Source of the DNA: Nocardia fluminea
Lineage (GTDB): Bacteria; Actinomycetota; Actinomycetes; Mycobacteriales; Mycobacteriaceae
NCBI RefSeq assembly: GCF_002846365.1
Contig: NZ_PJMW01000001.1
Span: 310,001 to 374,000, forward strand
Length of the DNA stretch: 64,000 bases
Direction: 5' to 3'
Below the pieces are notes generated by a model that saw only the letters and a program-made list of their open reading frames with translations, was not told the DNA's origin and did not search any database. Shown piece by piece: positions 6,042 to 14,731 of this stretch; positions within the stretch are counted from its first letter, which is position 1, and every line of letters starts with the position of its first letter. A program made the translations under genes and the position numbers.

Positions 6042-8776
6042 ACATTCCCGAACTGTCCGACCGCGTGCGCCTCGACTGCGATGTGCTCGTCATCGGCGGC
6101 GGCACCGCCGGCACCATGGCCGCGCTCACCGCCGCCGAGTCCGGCGCGAACGTACTGTTGCTCGAGAAAGCGCACGTGCGCCATTCCGGTGCGCTGGCCA
6201 TGGGCATGGACGGGGTGAACAACGCCGTCATCCCCGGCAAGGCCGAGCCGGAGGACTACGTCGCCGAGATCACCCGCGCCAACGACGGCATCGTCGACCA
6301 GCGCACCGTGTATCAAACGGCGACACGGGGTTTCGCGATGGTGCAGCGCCTCGAGCGATACGGGGTGAAGTTCGAGAAGGACGAGTACGGCGAGTACGCG
6401 GTACGCCGGGTGCACCGGTCGGGGTCGTACGTGCTGCCGATGCCCGAGGGCAAGGACGTGAAGAAGGCGCTCTATCGCGTACTGCGCCAACGCACGATGC
6501 GCGAGAAGATCCGTATCGAGAATCGGCTGATGCCGGTGCGGGTACTCACTGCGGGCGGACGCGCGGTGGGTGCGGCCGCGTTGAACACGCGCACCGGCGA
6601 ATTCGTGGAAGTGGCCGCGAAAGCGGTGATTCTGGCGACAGGCCCCTGCGGCCGACTGGGTCTGCCCGCGTCGGGTTACCTGTACGGCACCTACGAGAAC
6701 CCCACCAACGCCGGTGACGGCTACTCGATGGCCTATCACGCAGGCGCGGAACTCTCCGGCATCGAGTGCTTCCAGATCAACCCGCTGATCAAGGACTACA
6801 ACGGTCCTGCCTGCGCGTATGTGGCCAACCCGTTCGGCGGCTATCAGGTCAACGCCGAGGGGGAACGTTTCGTCGACTCCGACTACTGGTCGGGGCAGAT
6901 GATGGCCGAGGTGAAACAGGAGATCGAATCCGCGCGCGGGCCCATCTATCTCAAGGTGTCGCACCTGCCCGACGAGACGCTGTCGACGCTCGAGTCCATT
7001 CTGCACACCACCGAGCGACCGACTCGCGGGACGTTCCACGCCAACCGTGGCCACGACTACCGCACCCACGATATCGAGATGCACATCTCCGAAATCGGTT
7101 TGTGCGGTGGGCATTCCGCCTCGGGTGTGTGGGTGGACGAGAACGCGCGAACCACCGTACCGGGCCTGTACGCGGCGGGCGATCTGGCGTGCGTGCCACA
7201 CAACTACATGATCGGGGCGTTCGTCTACGGCGATCTGGCCGGCGCGCACGCGGCCTCGACGCTGGCCGAACTCGATACCCCTGCCCAGCTGCCCGAGGAT
7301 CAGCTCGCCGAAGCACACGAACTGATCTACCGGCCGTTGCGTCAGCCGGAGGGACCGCCGCAGCCGCAGGTCGAGTACAAGCTGCGCCGGTTCGTGAACG
7401 ACTATGTGGCGCCGCCGAAAACGGCCGCCAAGCTCTCGATCGCCGTCGAGACCTTCGAGCGGATGCGCGCCGAAGTCGACGGGATCGGCGCGCAGACACC
7501 CCACGAACTCATGCGTGCGGTGGAAGTGCAGTTCATCCGCGATTGCGCCGAGATGGCCTCACGCAGTTCGCTGACGCGGACCGAGTCCCGCTGGGGCCTC
7601 TATCACGATCGTGCGGATCTACCCGAGCGCGACGACGAGTCGTGGAACTTCCATTTGAACCTGCGCAAGACCGTCGATGGCGAAATGGAATTCGTCAAGC
7701 GGTCGGTGGCGCCGTATCTGGTGCCGGTGCCCGGTCTCGACGATGTGCCGTCGGCCGTGCCGATCGTCGAGGTGATCGCCCAGCCCGAACTGGTGGGAAC
7801 GCGTGCGCCGCAACGCGAAGCTCCGGCGCGCAGCGTGGCCGCGCCGGTGTCGCCGTCCTCACCCCGGTTGGTCACGCTGCTCGCGCTGGATTCGCCCGCG
7901 GTCGAGGATCTGGCGAGCTACCTCACCGATCCCGATCCGGTGGTGCGGGTGGCGGCGCTGTCGGTGCTCACCGAGAACACCCCGGACGGATTCGCCGACG
8001 AGCTGATCCGGGCGCTGGGTGACGAGGCCGCCTCGGTGCGCCGGGCCGCCACCGAGAGCCTGCGGGAACTGGTGGAGGTGCTCGCGGGGGCCGGTGCGCT
8101 GAGCGAGCATCTCGGCTCGCCCGATCCCCTTGTGCGCGCCACCGTCGTCGATCTGCTGCGCTCTTTGCGAGCCGGATCCGCATCGGATTACCGTGCGGCA
8201 CTGGGCGATACCGACCATCGCGTCCGGATCGAAGCGGTGCGCGCACTGGTCTCGCTCGACGACGCCGACGCGGTGTCCACGATCGCGGGCGATGTCAACC
8301 GCGAGGTGCGCATCGCGGTGGCGCACGGGCTCGCCTCGATCGGTGGCGGCGGTGTGGAGGTGATTCGCGTGCTGTCGGGCGATCCCGATCCGCTGGTCCG
8401 CGCTGCCGCGCTCACCGCCTACGCCGCGCTGGGTACCGCCGAGGAGGATGTCGCCGAACTCGCCGCGGCACTGCGACATTCCGCCTGGCAGGTGCGGGTC
8501 GGCGCCGCGCGCGGGCTGGCGGGTTCGTCCCCCGAGGTCGGCGTGGTGCCGTTGAGCGAGGCGCTCGCCGACCGTCACCTCGATGTGCGCAAGGCGGCGG
8601 TACTGGCCCTGTCCACCTGGCCGGGTAGTGCCACCGCCCTCGACGCGCTGGAGTCGGCGATCACCGATCCCGACGCCGACGTGCGCGCCTATGCCCGCCG
8701 CGCGGCGACCGCCGCGGGCCGCACCCCGGTCGAGGCTGTTCGCGCCGACGCGGAACTCACCGAGGCCAGGGCGTGA
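6038..8776 (+). CDS. AprA/fumarate-reductase-like FAD oxidoreductase fused to C-terminal HEAT repeats
   Basis: 912 aa, GTG start overlapping the ATPase stop (GTGA). Residues 12-45 are the FAD Rossmann motif (DVLVIGGGTAGTMAAL with LLLEKA). The body (to about 600) follows the fumarate reductase/AprA family: GMDGVNNAV, EDYVAEITR, NAGDGYSMAYHAGAELSG, and an FAD-binding closing segment GGHSASGVWVDE / TVPGLYAAGDLACVPHNYM. The IKDYNGPACAY stretch parallels the KDGYGPVGAW region of AprA. From residue about 608 to 895 nine HEAT-like units follow (pattern D-x4-VR-x-AA-x3-L). Conventional AprA and FrdA end near 600-660, so the last third is extra. Function inferred: reduction or oxidation of a compound imported by the coupled transporter, with electrons via the ferredoxin. 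Neither APS reductase nor fumarate reductase activity is shown. Confidence 0.85.
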   Translation: MNIPELSDRVRLDCDVLVIGGGTAGTMAALTAAESGANVLLLEKAHVRHSGALAMGMDGVNNAVIPGKAEPEDYVAEITRANDGIVDQRTVYQTATRGFAMVQRLERYGVKFEKDEYGEYAVRRVHRSGSYVLPMPEGKDVKKALYRVLRQRTMREKIRIENRLMPVRVLTAGGRAVGAAALNTRTGEFVEVAAKAVILATGPCGRLGLPASGYLYGTYENPTNAGDGYSMAYHAGAELSGIECFQINPLIKDYNGPACAYVANPFGGYQVNAEGERFVDSDYWSGQMMAEVKQEIESARGPIYLKVSHLPDETLSTLESILHTTERPTRGTFHANRGHDYRTHDIEMHISEIGLCGGHSASGVWVDENARTTVPGLYAAGDLACVPHNYMIGAFVYGDLAGAHAASTLAELDTPAQLPEDQLAEAHELIYRPLRQPEGPPQPQVEYKLRRFVNDYVAPPKTAAKLSIAVETFERMRAEVDGIGAQTPHELMRAVEVQFIRDCAEMASRSSLTRTESRWGLYHDRADLPERDDESWNFHLNLRKTVDGEMEFVKRSVAPYLVPVPGLDDVPSAVPIVEVIAQPELVGTRAPQREAPARSVAAPVSPSSPRLVTLLALDSPAVEDLASYLTDPDPVVRVAALSVLTENTPDGFADELIRALGDEAASVRRAATESLRELVEVLAGAGALSEHLGSPDPLVRATVVDLLRSLRAGSASDYRAALGDTDHRVRIEAVRALVSLDDADAVSTIAGDVNREVRIAVAHGLASIGGGGVEVIRVLSGDPDPLVRAAALTAYAALGTAEEDVAELAAALRHSAWQVRVGAARGLAGSSPEVGVVPLSEALADRHLDVRKAAVLALSTWPGSATALDALESAITDPDADVRAYARRAATAAGRTPVEAVRADAELTEARA

Positions 8777-8894
8777 TCGGCGAGACGTCGAGGCGTTGCC
8801 GCAACGCGGATGCGGCGCGATCATCGCTGCTGCGGGCGGGCGCCGCCGGGTCCGGCGGACGGCAGTCCGACGTCGGCGGGTACCCCGGCGACCG

Positions 8895-8923
8895 GACGCC
8901 CGAGACCAACGATCTCGGGCGTC
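8895..8923. terminator. Hairpin terminator after the AprA-like operon
   Basis: GACGCCCGAGA (8895-8905), 7-base loop, TCTCGGGCGTC (8913-8923); perfect 11-bp stem, 119 bases after the flavoprotein stop. The rest of 8777-9021 shows no gene. Confidence 0.55.
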
Positions 8924-9021
8924 GCGACCCGGTGTTCGCGGACACGTCGACGTCGCTGTGCCACTGTTCACCGGGTAGCGCGCTCAGGATAATCACAGGT
9001 CACCGTCGGTAGGCTGGCCCG

Positions 9022-10272
9022 ATGAGCGCACTTCCTGCCACCCTGGTGAGGGTCACCGACAACCTGGACGCGGTGACGACGATCGGCCACGAGGACGATC
9101 CGGCCGACGTCGGGTCCTCGCGGGCCGACGTCGAAGCGATCTGGGCGTCGGTGCGCAGGTGGTACGCGATGGGCACGACGCCCGCCATCCAGGTGTGCCT
9201 GCGCCGCAACGGCGGGATCGTGCTCAACCGGACGATCGGGCACGGTTGGGGCAACGCGCCGAGCGACGGCCCGGACGCGGAGAAGATCCTCGCGACCCCG
9301 GAGACCCTGTTCTGCGGCTTCTCCACGGCGAAGGGTGTCGCCGCCACGCTGATGTTCATGCTCATCGAACAGGGGGCGTTCGGGCTGGAAGATCGGGTGG
9401 CCGACTATGTTCCCGAGTTCGCGGCCCACCGCAAGGGCGTGATCACCATCGGCGATGTGCTGTCGCATTCGGCGGGCATCCCGTTCATCACCGCGCCACA
9501 CAGCGGAACCGCCGCGGTGCTCGACGAGGAACTGGCCGTCGCCGCGCTCACCGATCTGGTGCCGAGCTGGGCGCCGGGCCGTTTTCGCGTCTACCACGCG
9601 CTGACCAGCGGATTGATCCAGCGCCTTCTCGTCCAGCGTGCCACCGGCAAGCGGATGCGCGAGCACCTCGCCGAGCAGGTGCTGACGCCACTGGGCTTCC
9701 GCTGGAACAACTTCGGCGTCGACCCCGCCGATGTCGGCAAGGTCGTGCCGAGCGTCAAGACCGGCCCGCCGCAACCGCGCCTGGCCCGGTTTCTGGCGAG
9801 CAAGGCCCTCGGCGGCCATATGGACAAGGCGTCGAAGGCGACCAACGACGCCTTCCTGGCCGCCGAACTGCCCTCCGGCAACCTGGTCACCACCGCGTTC
9901 GAACTGTCCCGGTTCTACGAAATCCTCGCGCGCGGCGGCGAATTGGACGGAACGAGAATCATCGGGACCGGCACCTTGCGCGACGCGATCGCCCCCGCCG
10001 ATCGCATGCTCGGCCTGGCCGGTCGGGTCAGCCGCGCCGGCTTCGAGCTCGGCGCCCGCCGGTCCAAGTTCGGCCGCGACACCGGGTCGCATTTCGGCCG
10101 CAGCGGTCTCACCACCCAGTACGGCTGGGCCGACCCCGACCGCGGGCTGTCGGGTGCGATCCTGACCAACGGCAAAGCGACCACCGATCTCGATCGTCCG
10201 TGGCAGCTGGTGGCCCAGATCTCCGACACCCTGCGCCCACTCGCGCCCGCCGATCGGCTCTTCCGGCCCTGA
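9022..10272 (+). CDS. Serine hydrolase of the beta-lactamase/esterase (EstB, class C-like) family
   Basis: 416 aa, no signal peptide. The SxxK nucleophile motif is at residues 101-104 (FSTAKGVAATL). The second motif is a Tyr-x-x variant (VYHALTSGLIQ), and a late GRSGLTTQYGWADP segment stands where class C enzymes have the KTG region. These features fit cytoplasmic carboxylesterases of family VIII or D-aminopeptidase-like enzymes more than a true antibiotic beta-lactamase. Substrate unknown. Convergent with the Eis-like gene, which ends 18 bases away. Confidence 0.85.
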   Translation: MSALPATLVRVTDNLDAVTTIGHEDDPADVGSSRADVEAIWASVRRWYAMGTTPAIQVCLRRNGGIVLNRTIGHGWGNAPSDGPDAEKILATPETLFCGFSTAKGVAATLMFMLIEQGAFGLEDRVADYVPEFAAHRKGVITIGDVLSHSAGIPFITAPHSGTAAVLDEELAVAALTDLVPSWAPGRFRVYHALTSGLIQRLLVQRATGKRMREHLAEQVLTPLGFRWNNFGVDPADVGKVVPSVKTGPPQPRLARFLASKALGGHMDKASKATNDAFLAAELPSGNLVTTAFELSRFYEILARGGELDGTRIIGTGTLRDAIAPADRMLGLAGRVSRAGFELGARRSKFGRDTGSHFGRSGLTTQYGWADPDRGLSGAILTNGKATTDLDRPWQLVAQISDTLRPLAPADRLFRP

Positions 10273-10290
10273 CCGGACGAGCGGGGCAGA

Positions 10291-11487
10291 TCAGAAGAAG
10301 GTGCCGCTGAAAGGCAGTGTGGGCGTGGCGAAAAGGTTGTCGGCGTCTTCGACGGCACCCGCACGGTGCTCGACGACACGACCGGCGAGCGCGAGCTGGC
10401 GCCACGTCGACCCGCCGAGGTAGATCGCGCCGAGGGTGGCGACATCGACGGTGATCTCGGCGGGGTCCTCGACTCTGACGACCTGCTCGGCGCAGATCCG
10501 GTACCGGCCACTGTTGGCCGTGCGGATCGTGTCCTCGACCTCGACGATCACCGGCGACGCGTCGCGATAGGTCCGGCGGGCCAGCGCGGCGGGGACATCC
10601 ACCAGCCGCAGCCAGGTTTCGTCGTGGACTCCCGCGACACCGACCGCGCGTTCGTCGGTGAACAAATGCCGCAGTGGCGCGTCCACCGGCGCGAACGCGA
10701 AGGTCACCTTGTCGACTAGATCGACCGAGAGCAGGTGCCGGATCAGGCCGAGGTAGGCCCGCGGGGTAGTCGCGACGAGATCGTCGACGACGATGGTGCG
10801 TTCGCGGCTGGTGAACCAGTTCGCGGTGTCGACCGGGTGGTAGCGCGCGAACCCGTCCTCGGCGCCGGCCGGGCCGTGTGTCACCGTGTACACCGGTTCG
10901 GCCGCGGTGCGATGCTTCAGTTTCCACCAGTAGCCGGGCCGATCGATCGCGCCGGTCCAGGAGATCGCGGCGGTCGCGTAGATCTGCGGGAACAGCTTCC
11001 ACGCGTCGGCGGGTTCGACGAACCGCACCGCACCCGACGGCGGCACCGTGTCACGCAGACGGGCCCGTCCGCGGTGCAGGTCCAGGCGTGCGAACAAGCT
11101 CGCCACGCCGTACCCGAAACGCTCGTAGATCGACCCCTCGGAGGCACGCAGGGTCGCCACCACTTCGCCCCGCTCGGCGATGTCGTCGAGCTGCCTGCGC
11201 AGCAGGGCGGTGAGCACTCCGCGCCGGGTGTGGGTGGGCAGCACACCCACATGGGTGACCGCGGCGTGTGCGACGCGCGCGCCGCCGGGCACGACCAGCC
11301 AGCTGGTGTAGGACTCCGCGGTGCCGACCAGCCGACCATCGATGCGGGCGCCGAGCGTGCGGCCCGCTTCGGACAGGTGGTCGGAATGTGGCGGCAGCGG
11401 CGGCAATCCCACCATCGCCGCCCGGAACAGCGCGCCCGCGGCGTGCAGGTCGTCGTCGCCGTGCAGGGTGTCTACGTCAACAGCCAT
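10291..11487 (-). CDS. Eis-like GNAT-family N-acetyltransferase
   Basis: 398 aa, the length of the Eis family (tandem GNAT domains plus a C-terminal SCP2-like domain). The acetyl-CoA pyrophosphate loop is GVLPTHTRRGVLTALL, the following block is ASEGSIYERFGYGVAS, and the protein ends ...LPFSGTFF, a C-terminal Phe carboxylate as in Eis, where it acts as the catalytic base. Eis acetylates amines of aminoglycosides and peptides; the substrate here is not known. It lies 32 bases downstream of the original stop of the transposon-split epimerase, same strand, so the two probably formed an operon and the insertion may be polar on this gene. Confidence 0.85.
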   Translation of the reverse strand: MAVDVDTLHGDDDLHAAGALFRAAMVGLPPLPPHSDHLSEAGRTLGARIDGRLVGTAESYTSWLVVPGGARVAHAAVTHVGVLPTHTRRGVLTALLRRQLDDIAERGEVVATLRASEGSIYERFGYGVASLFARLDLHRGRARLRDTVPPSGAVRFVEPADAWKLFPQIYATAAISWTGAIDRPGYWWKLKHRTAAEPVYTVTHGPAGAEDGFARYHPVDTANWFTSRERTIVVDDLVATTPRAYLGLIRHLLSVDLVDKVTFAFAPVDAPLRHLFTDERAVGVAGVHDETWLRLVDVPAALARRTYRDASPVIVEVEDTIRTANSGRYRICAEQVVRVEDPAEITVDVATLGAIYLGGSTWRQLALAGRVVEHRAGAVEDADNLFATPTLPFSGTFF

Positions 11488-11519
11488 CCCCCCACTGTTC
11501 CCTATTCGGCGCTACGCCT

Positions 11520-11645
11520 CTACCCGGGATCGACCACGATCACGACGCCGGTCGGCTCGTCGAGCAGCGCGAGCGTGCGCGCCGCGGCGGTGTCGACGTG
11601 AATGCGGGGACGCGCCGGTGGGGTCGTCTCGTAGTACGTTCCGGG
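11520..11645 (-). pseudogene. C-terminal fragment of the transposon-split NAD(P) epimerase
   Basis: Reads PGTYYETTPPARPRIHVD...LLDEPTGVVIVVDPG and stop. It has no start of its own. It continues exactly the protein broken at 15808: joining the two parts through a single copy of the 8-bp repeat gives RYGRFHGPGTYYETT in frame and a 194-residue protein. The fragment holds the C-terminal His-Val-Asp-x-Ala segment seen in short NAD-dependent epimerase/dehydratases. Confidence 0.92.
11638..11645. repeat. Target-site duplication, left copy
   Basis: GTTCCGGG immediately outside the left terminal repeat; identical to 15808-15815. A ninth base does not match on either side, so the duplication is exactly 8 bp. 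Confidence 0.92.
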
Positions 11646-11672
11646 TGTGACTCGCAGCGATAGATGGCGGTG
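11646..11672 (+). repeat. Left terminal inverted repeat of the transposon
   Basis: Starts TGTGACTCGCAGCGATA and ends GGCGGTG. It differs from the complement of 15781-15807 at two adjacent positions (18-19). Weaker matching extends a few bases further inward (TTT and GC). Confidence 0.93.
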
Positions 11673-11683
11673 TTTTCGCAGCG

Positions 11684-12499
11684 TCAGGTGGCACCAATGA
11701 CAAGGGTGCTGCGGGCGGTTTCGACGACGTCGGCTGTGACGGTGTGGAGTTCGTTGATTTTCATGACACGGTGGACCTGCGCGAAGAGTCGTTGCAGGAG
11801 GCGGAAGTTGCCGCCGGTGATGCGAGCGACCGCGGCAACGGCTTGAGCGTCGGTGAAGTCGTCGGAGTCGAGTTCGAGGCCGAGTTTGTGCCAGTGCCGG
11901 GTCAGGACGAAGGTGAGTTCCTCGCCGGTCAGGGGCCGGTAGTGGTGGGCGAAGCCGACTCGGCTGTAGAGCTGCGGGTAGCGGGAGAAGGTCTTCTCGA
12001 TGCCGGGCATCCCGATGAACAGCAGCCCGTGATCACCGCGGTCGTACTGGTCCCGCAGAAGTTCGATGGCGGTGGCGGACAGGCGTTCGGATTCGTCGAT
12101 TACGAGCAGTTCGACGTAGTCGGGCATCCGGCGCTCGGGAGCGCCGGTGTGGACGTGCTGGTCGATGCAGATATTCACCCGGTTGTAGAGCTGAGTGAGG
12201 TCGCCGCGCAGTTCTCGCAGGGTGGCCGCGACGGTGGGCGTGTAGTACACGGTGCGGGCGCGCGATAGTGCGGCGTAGAGGTCTTTGTCGGATTCTTCGC
12301 GGGGACCCCAGGTGGTAAGCAGGTGTCCGGCCTTGTCCCACCGCGCGTAGCGGGACGCGGACAGTGTTTTGCCGATTCCTGCTGCGCCGTAGCAGATTCC
12401 GATGGTCCGGTCACGTTTGACGGTGTCGGCGAACTCGACGAACCGGCGATGTTCCTTGGTGGCGATGAACGGCCAGTTCCGTAGTGTCGGCATGGTCAT
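11684..12499 (-). CDS. TniB-like AAA transposition ATPase
   Basis: 271 aa. Walker A GAAGIGKT at residues 38-45, Walker B LLVIDE at 131-136, then a sensor region GLLFIGMPGIEKTF and an arginine in SRVGFAHHYRPL. The fold matches TniB/MuB/IstB-type ATPases that choose target DNA and activate the transposase. The start overlaps the transposase stop (ATGA). The stop lies 11 bases inside the left terminal repeat. Length and motifs fit TniB better than IstB, whose P-loop is usually GPPGVGKT. Confidence 0.9.
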   Translation of the reverse strand: MTMPTLRNWPFIATKEHRRFVEFADTVKRDRTIGICYGAAGIGKTLSASRYARWDKAGHLLTTWGPREESDKDLYAALSRARTVYYTPTVAATLRELRGDLTQLYNRVNICIDQHVHTGAPERRMPDYVELLVIDESERLSATAIELLRDQYDRGDHGLLFIGMPGIEKTFSRYPQLYSRVGFAHHYRPLTGEELTFVLTRHWHKLGLELDSDDFTDAQAVAAVARITGGNFRLLQRLFAQVHRVMKINELHTVTADVVETARSTLVIGAT

Positions 12500-13938
12500 T
12501 CCTCCTGGTATGCACGCAGAGGCGGTGTTGGTGCGGGTACCGGCGGTTTCGCTGGTGACGGCTGGCGCGGAGGTGCGGGTAGGTAGTCGGTCACCACGGT
12601 GATGCGTTCGTTGATCTGCGCGCGGACCCGGCGCCGGTAGGCGCGGCGGGCGGCCTGAATGTCTTTGAGCCCGATGGTGTCGCCGGTGTGGTCGGGGCTG
12701 ACGGCCTTACACAGGAACCGGTTTTTGTGGAAGACCCGGATCTCGGTGATGTCGCGCGGGTCGTAGCGGATGGTGACCGATTCACGGACGTAGGCGGCCA
12801 AGGTGGGGTGCAGGTAGCGCAGGCCCTGGAAGTGGATGCCGTCGCGGTGCACGACACGCGGTGTGGCGACCTGGACCAGGAGCAGGTCGAGTTGTTCGAG
12901 ACTGTCGGGCATGCGCGGCAGCCAGCCCTCGGCCACCCAGACTTGCTGTGGTGTGTCGCCGATTTCGGAATGGATGCGCCGGTGATAGGTGGTGGTGAGG
13001 AACCGGCCGATGGCCTCGTCGAGCTGGCGCAGCGACAACGTCGGCGCGGTGACCGGTTTGCCACGGATGAGGTGGCCGGGCAGTTCGGTGAGCAGTTCGG
13101 TGTTGATGGTGCCGAAGAACCGCTCGATCTTCCCGCGTCCTTGGGGGCGTGCCACGGTGGAGTGCACGATCTGAAACTTCAGGTCAGCGGCGACCTGAGT
13201 GAGGTGGTCGCTGGTGAAGTCGCTGCCATGGTCGACGTAGAGGATCTCGGGCAGCCCGCACAGCGGCCAGGCCGGATCGGATTTAGTCCAGATCGCCTGC
13301 CGCAGCGCCAGTGAGGTGTTCAACGCCGACGGCGCACCCAGGTTGACGGTGTAGCCGGGCACCGCCCGCGAACAGTCGTCGAGCACCACCGTCAACCATG
13401 GCCGGCGCATTGCCCCGGCTTCGAGCACGAAGATATCGAGCTGGGTGTGGTCGACTTGCCACATCGTGTTCGGGCGGTCGGCTCGACGTCGGTAGACCAG
13501 TTCGTAGGTGTCACGGAAGGCGACGGCACCGTCGTGGGCCAGGGTGAGCATCGCTGGATCGAGGGCGGTGACGATCGATCGAACGGTGCTGTAGGACACC
13601 GGATCCCACCCTTGTTCGACAGCGACGCGGGCGGTGCGGCGGGTGATCGACGCCAGCGACGGGCGCGGGCGGCGCAGGGCCATACCCTCGATCAGTTTCA
13701 CCAAGTCCGGGTGAGTACGTCGGCCGGTCGATCGGCGACGGGCCGGGGCGAGCCCGACCAGACCGGAGGTCCGGTAGCGATGTAGCCACCGTTGCGCGGT
13801 CCGTAACGGCACGTTCGCTTGTACCGCAGCGCGGGGCAGTGGTACCTCGTCATCGAGATGAGGGCGCAGCACTTCGAAGCGGCTCATCGCCTGACGGCGG
13901 TCCGCGTCGGTCAATCCGGTCAGCCCGGCCGCCGTCAC
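12496..13938 (-). CDS. TniA-like DDE transposase (Mu/Tn7 TnsB group)
   Basis: 480 aa. An N-terminal helix-turn-helix region (about 15-110) binds the ends: PLPRAAVQANVPLRTAQRWLHRY. The RNase-H-like core has Asp163 (WQVDHTQLD), Asp236 (YVDHGSDFTS) and Glu272 (GRGKIERFFG); Asp236 and Glu272 are 35 residues apart, the classical DD(35)E spacing. A Mu-type C-terminal barrel follows (YDPRDITEIRVFHKNRFLC). It carries out strand transfer together with the downstream ATPase. It starts at an ATGA shared with the resolvase stop. Confidence 0.93.
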   Translation of the reverse strand: MTAAGLTGLTDADRRQAMSRFEVLRPHLDDEVPLPRAAVQANVPLRTAQRWLHRYRTSGLVGLAPARRRSTGRRTHPDLVKLIEGMALRRPRPSLASITRRTARVAVEQGWDPVSYSTVRSIVTALDPAMLTLAHDGAVAFRDTYELVYRRRADRPNTMWQVDHTQLDIFVLEAGAMRRPWLTVVLDDCSRAVPGYTVNLGAPSALNTSLALRQAIWTKSDPAWPLCGLPEILYVDHGSDFTSDHLTQVAADLKFQIVHSTVARPQGRGKIERFFGTINTELLTELPGHLIRGKPVTAPTLSLRQLDEAIGRFLTTTYHRRIHSEIGDTPQQVWVAEGWLPRMPDSLEQLDLLLVQVATPRVVHRDGIHFQGLRYLHPTLAAYVRESVTIRYDPRDITEIRVFHKNRFLCKAVSPDHTGDTIGLKDIQAARRAYRRRVRAQINERITVVTDYLPAPPRQPSPAKPPVPAPTPPLRAYQEE

Positions 13939-14525
13939 GCCTCCATTTTGGCTGCGTCAGCGGATAGATGTCGGTAAATGGTCGGCCGGGTGACACCGAA
14001 TTCGGCGGCGATCTGTTCGACGGTGTAGCGGCGTTTGCCACGCTCATCGAGTTCGTCGTACATCTGCCTGGCCAAAGCCACCTGCCGCGGACCGAGTTTG
14101 GGTTTCTGACCGCCGGTACGTCCGCGGGCACGGGCCGCGGCCAGGCCGTCGCGGGTGCGCTCCGACATCAGGGCGTGCTCGAATTCGGCGATCGAGCCCA
14201 GGATTTGGAAGAACATGCGACCGACGGCCGTGGAGGTGTCGATGCCCTGGTCCAGGACCACCAGGTCGACGCCGCGGTCCTGGAGGCTCTTCGACAGCTC
14301 GATCAGATGCTCGAGGGAACGACCGAGCCGATCGAGCTTGGTCACCACCAGTTGGTCTTTGGGCCGGTTGGCCACCAGCAGCGCCTTGCTCAACTCGGGG
14401 CGGGAAGCGAGCTTGCCGGAGGCCTTGTCGAGGAAGATCTGTTCGCACCCGGCCGCGGTGAGCGCGTCGTGTTGAGCTTCGGGGTGCTGATCGCGGGTGG
14501 AGACCCGTCCGTAGCCGATTCGCAT
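13935..14525 (-). CDS. Small serine resolvase/invertase of the transposon
   Basis: 196 aa. The catalytic domain begins MRIGYGRVSTRDQ with nucleophile Ser9; VVTKLDRLGRSLEHLI carries conserved catalytic arginines and SERTRDGLAAARARGR is the E-helix. A C-terminal Hin-type helix-turn-helix ends RRYTVEQIAAEFGVTRPTIYRHL. Such enzymes resolve cointegrates at a res site, expected in the 206 bases upstream. First of the three coupled transposition genes. Confidence 0.93.
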   Translation of the reverse strand: MRIGYGRVSTRDQHPEAQHDALTAAGCEQIFLDKASGKLASRPELSKALLVANRPKDQLVVTKLDRLGRSLEHLIELSKSLQDRGVDLVVLDQGIDTSTAVGRMFFQILGSIAEFEHALMSERTRDGLAAARARGRTGGQKPKLGPRQVALARQMYDELDERGKRRYTVEQIAAEFGVTRPTIYRHLSADAAKMEA

Positions 14526-14731
14526 GGCGTGCAGCGTATTGCGAACCCCCGACAGGTTGACATTGGCGCGTACACGGCAACCGTTACAGAGCCGACCTGC
14601 GGGAACCCGCTTCGCCGCAGAGTGTCTCGCGAACGATCGTTTCTAATACAGCATCGGCCACGCGTTCTCCCGGTCTTCGCGTTCGGATGTGGTGAGGCAG
14701 TGCTTCGGTGGTCGTACCGACAGTTATCGGT
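14526..14731. other. Non-coding segment inside the transposon, likely res/promoter region
   Basis: 206 bases between the resolvase start and the hydrolase stop with no credible gene. It contains the perfect 10-bp palindrome AACGATCGTT (14632-14641) and several short near-repeats of TGTC/GACA. By analogy with Tn402-type elements this is where res subsites and the transposition promoter would lie. I cannot mark the subsites. Confidence 0.35.

Noticed and set aside
5708..7504. 598-codon minus-strand frame over the AprA-like flavoprotein
   Set aside because: Antisense shadow; the plus-strand gene has the FAD motif and operon overlaps.
8777..9021. Short frames between the flavoprotein and the serine hydrolase
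   Set aside because: No coding character; the region is explained by a terminator and a promoter.
14526..14731. Right end of the transposon just upstream of the resolvase
   Set aside because: I first looked for terminal repeats here and found only weak similarity. The true right end at 15781-15807 has 25 of 27 matches and matching target duplications, which puts the hydrolase inside the element.
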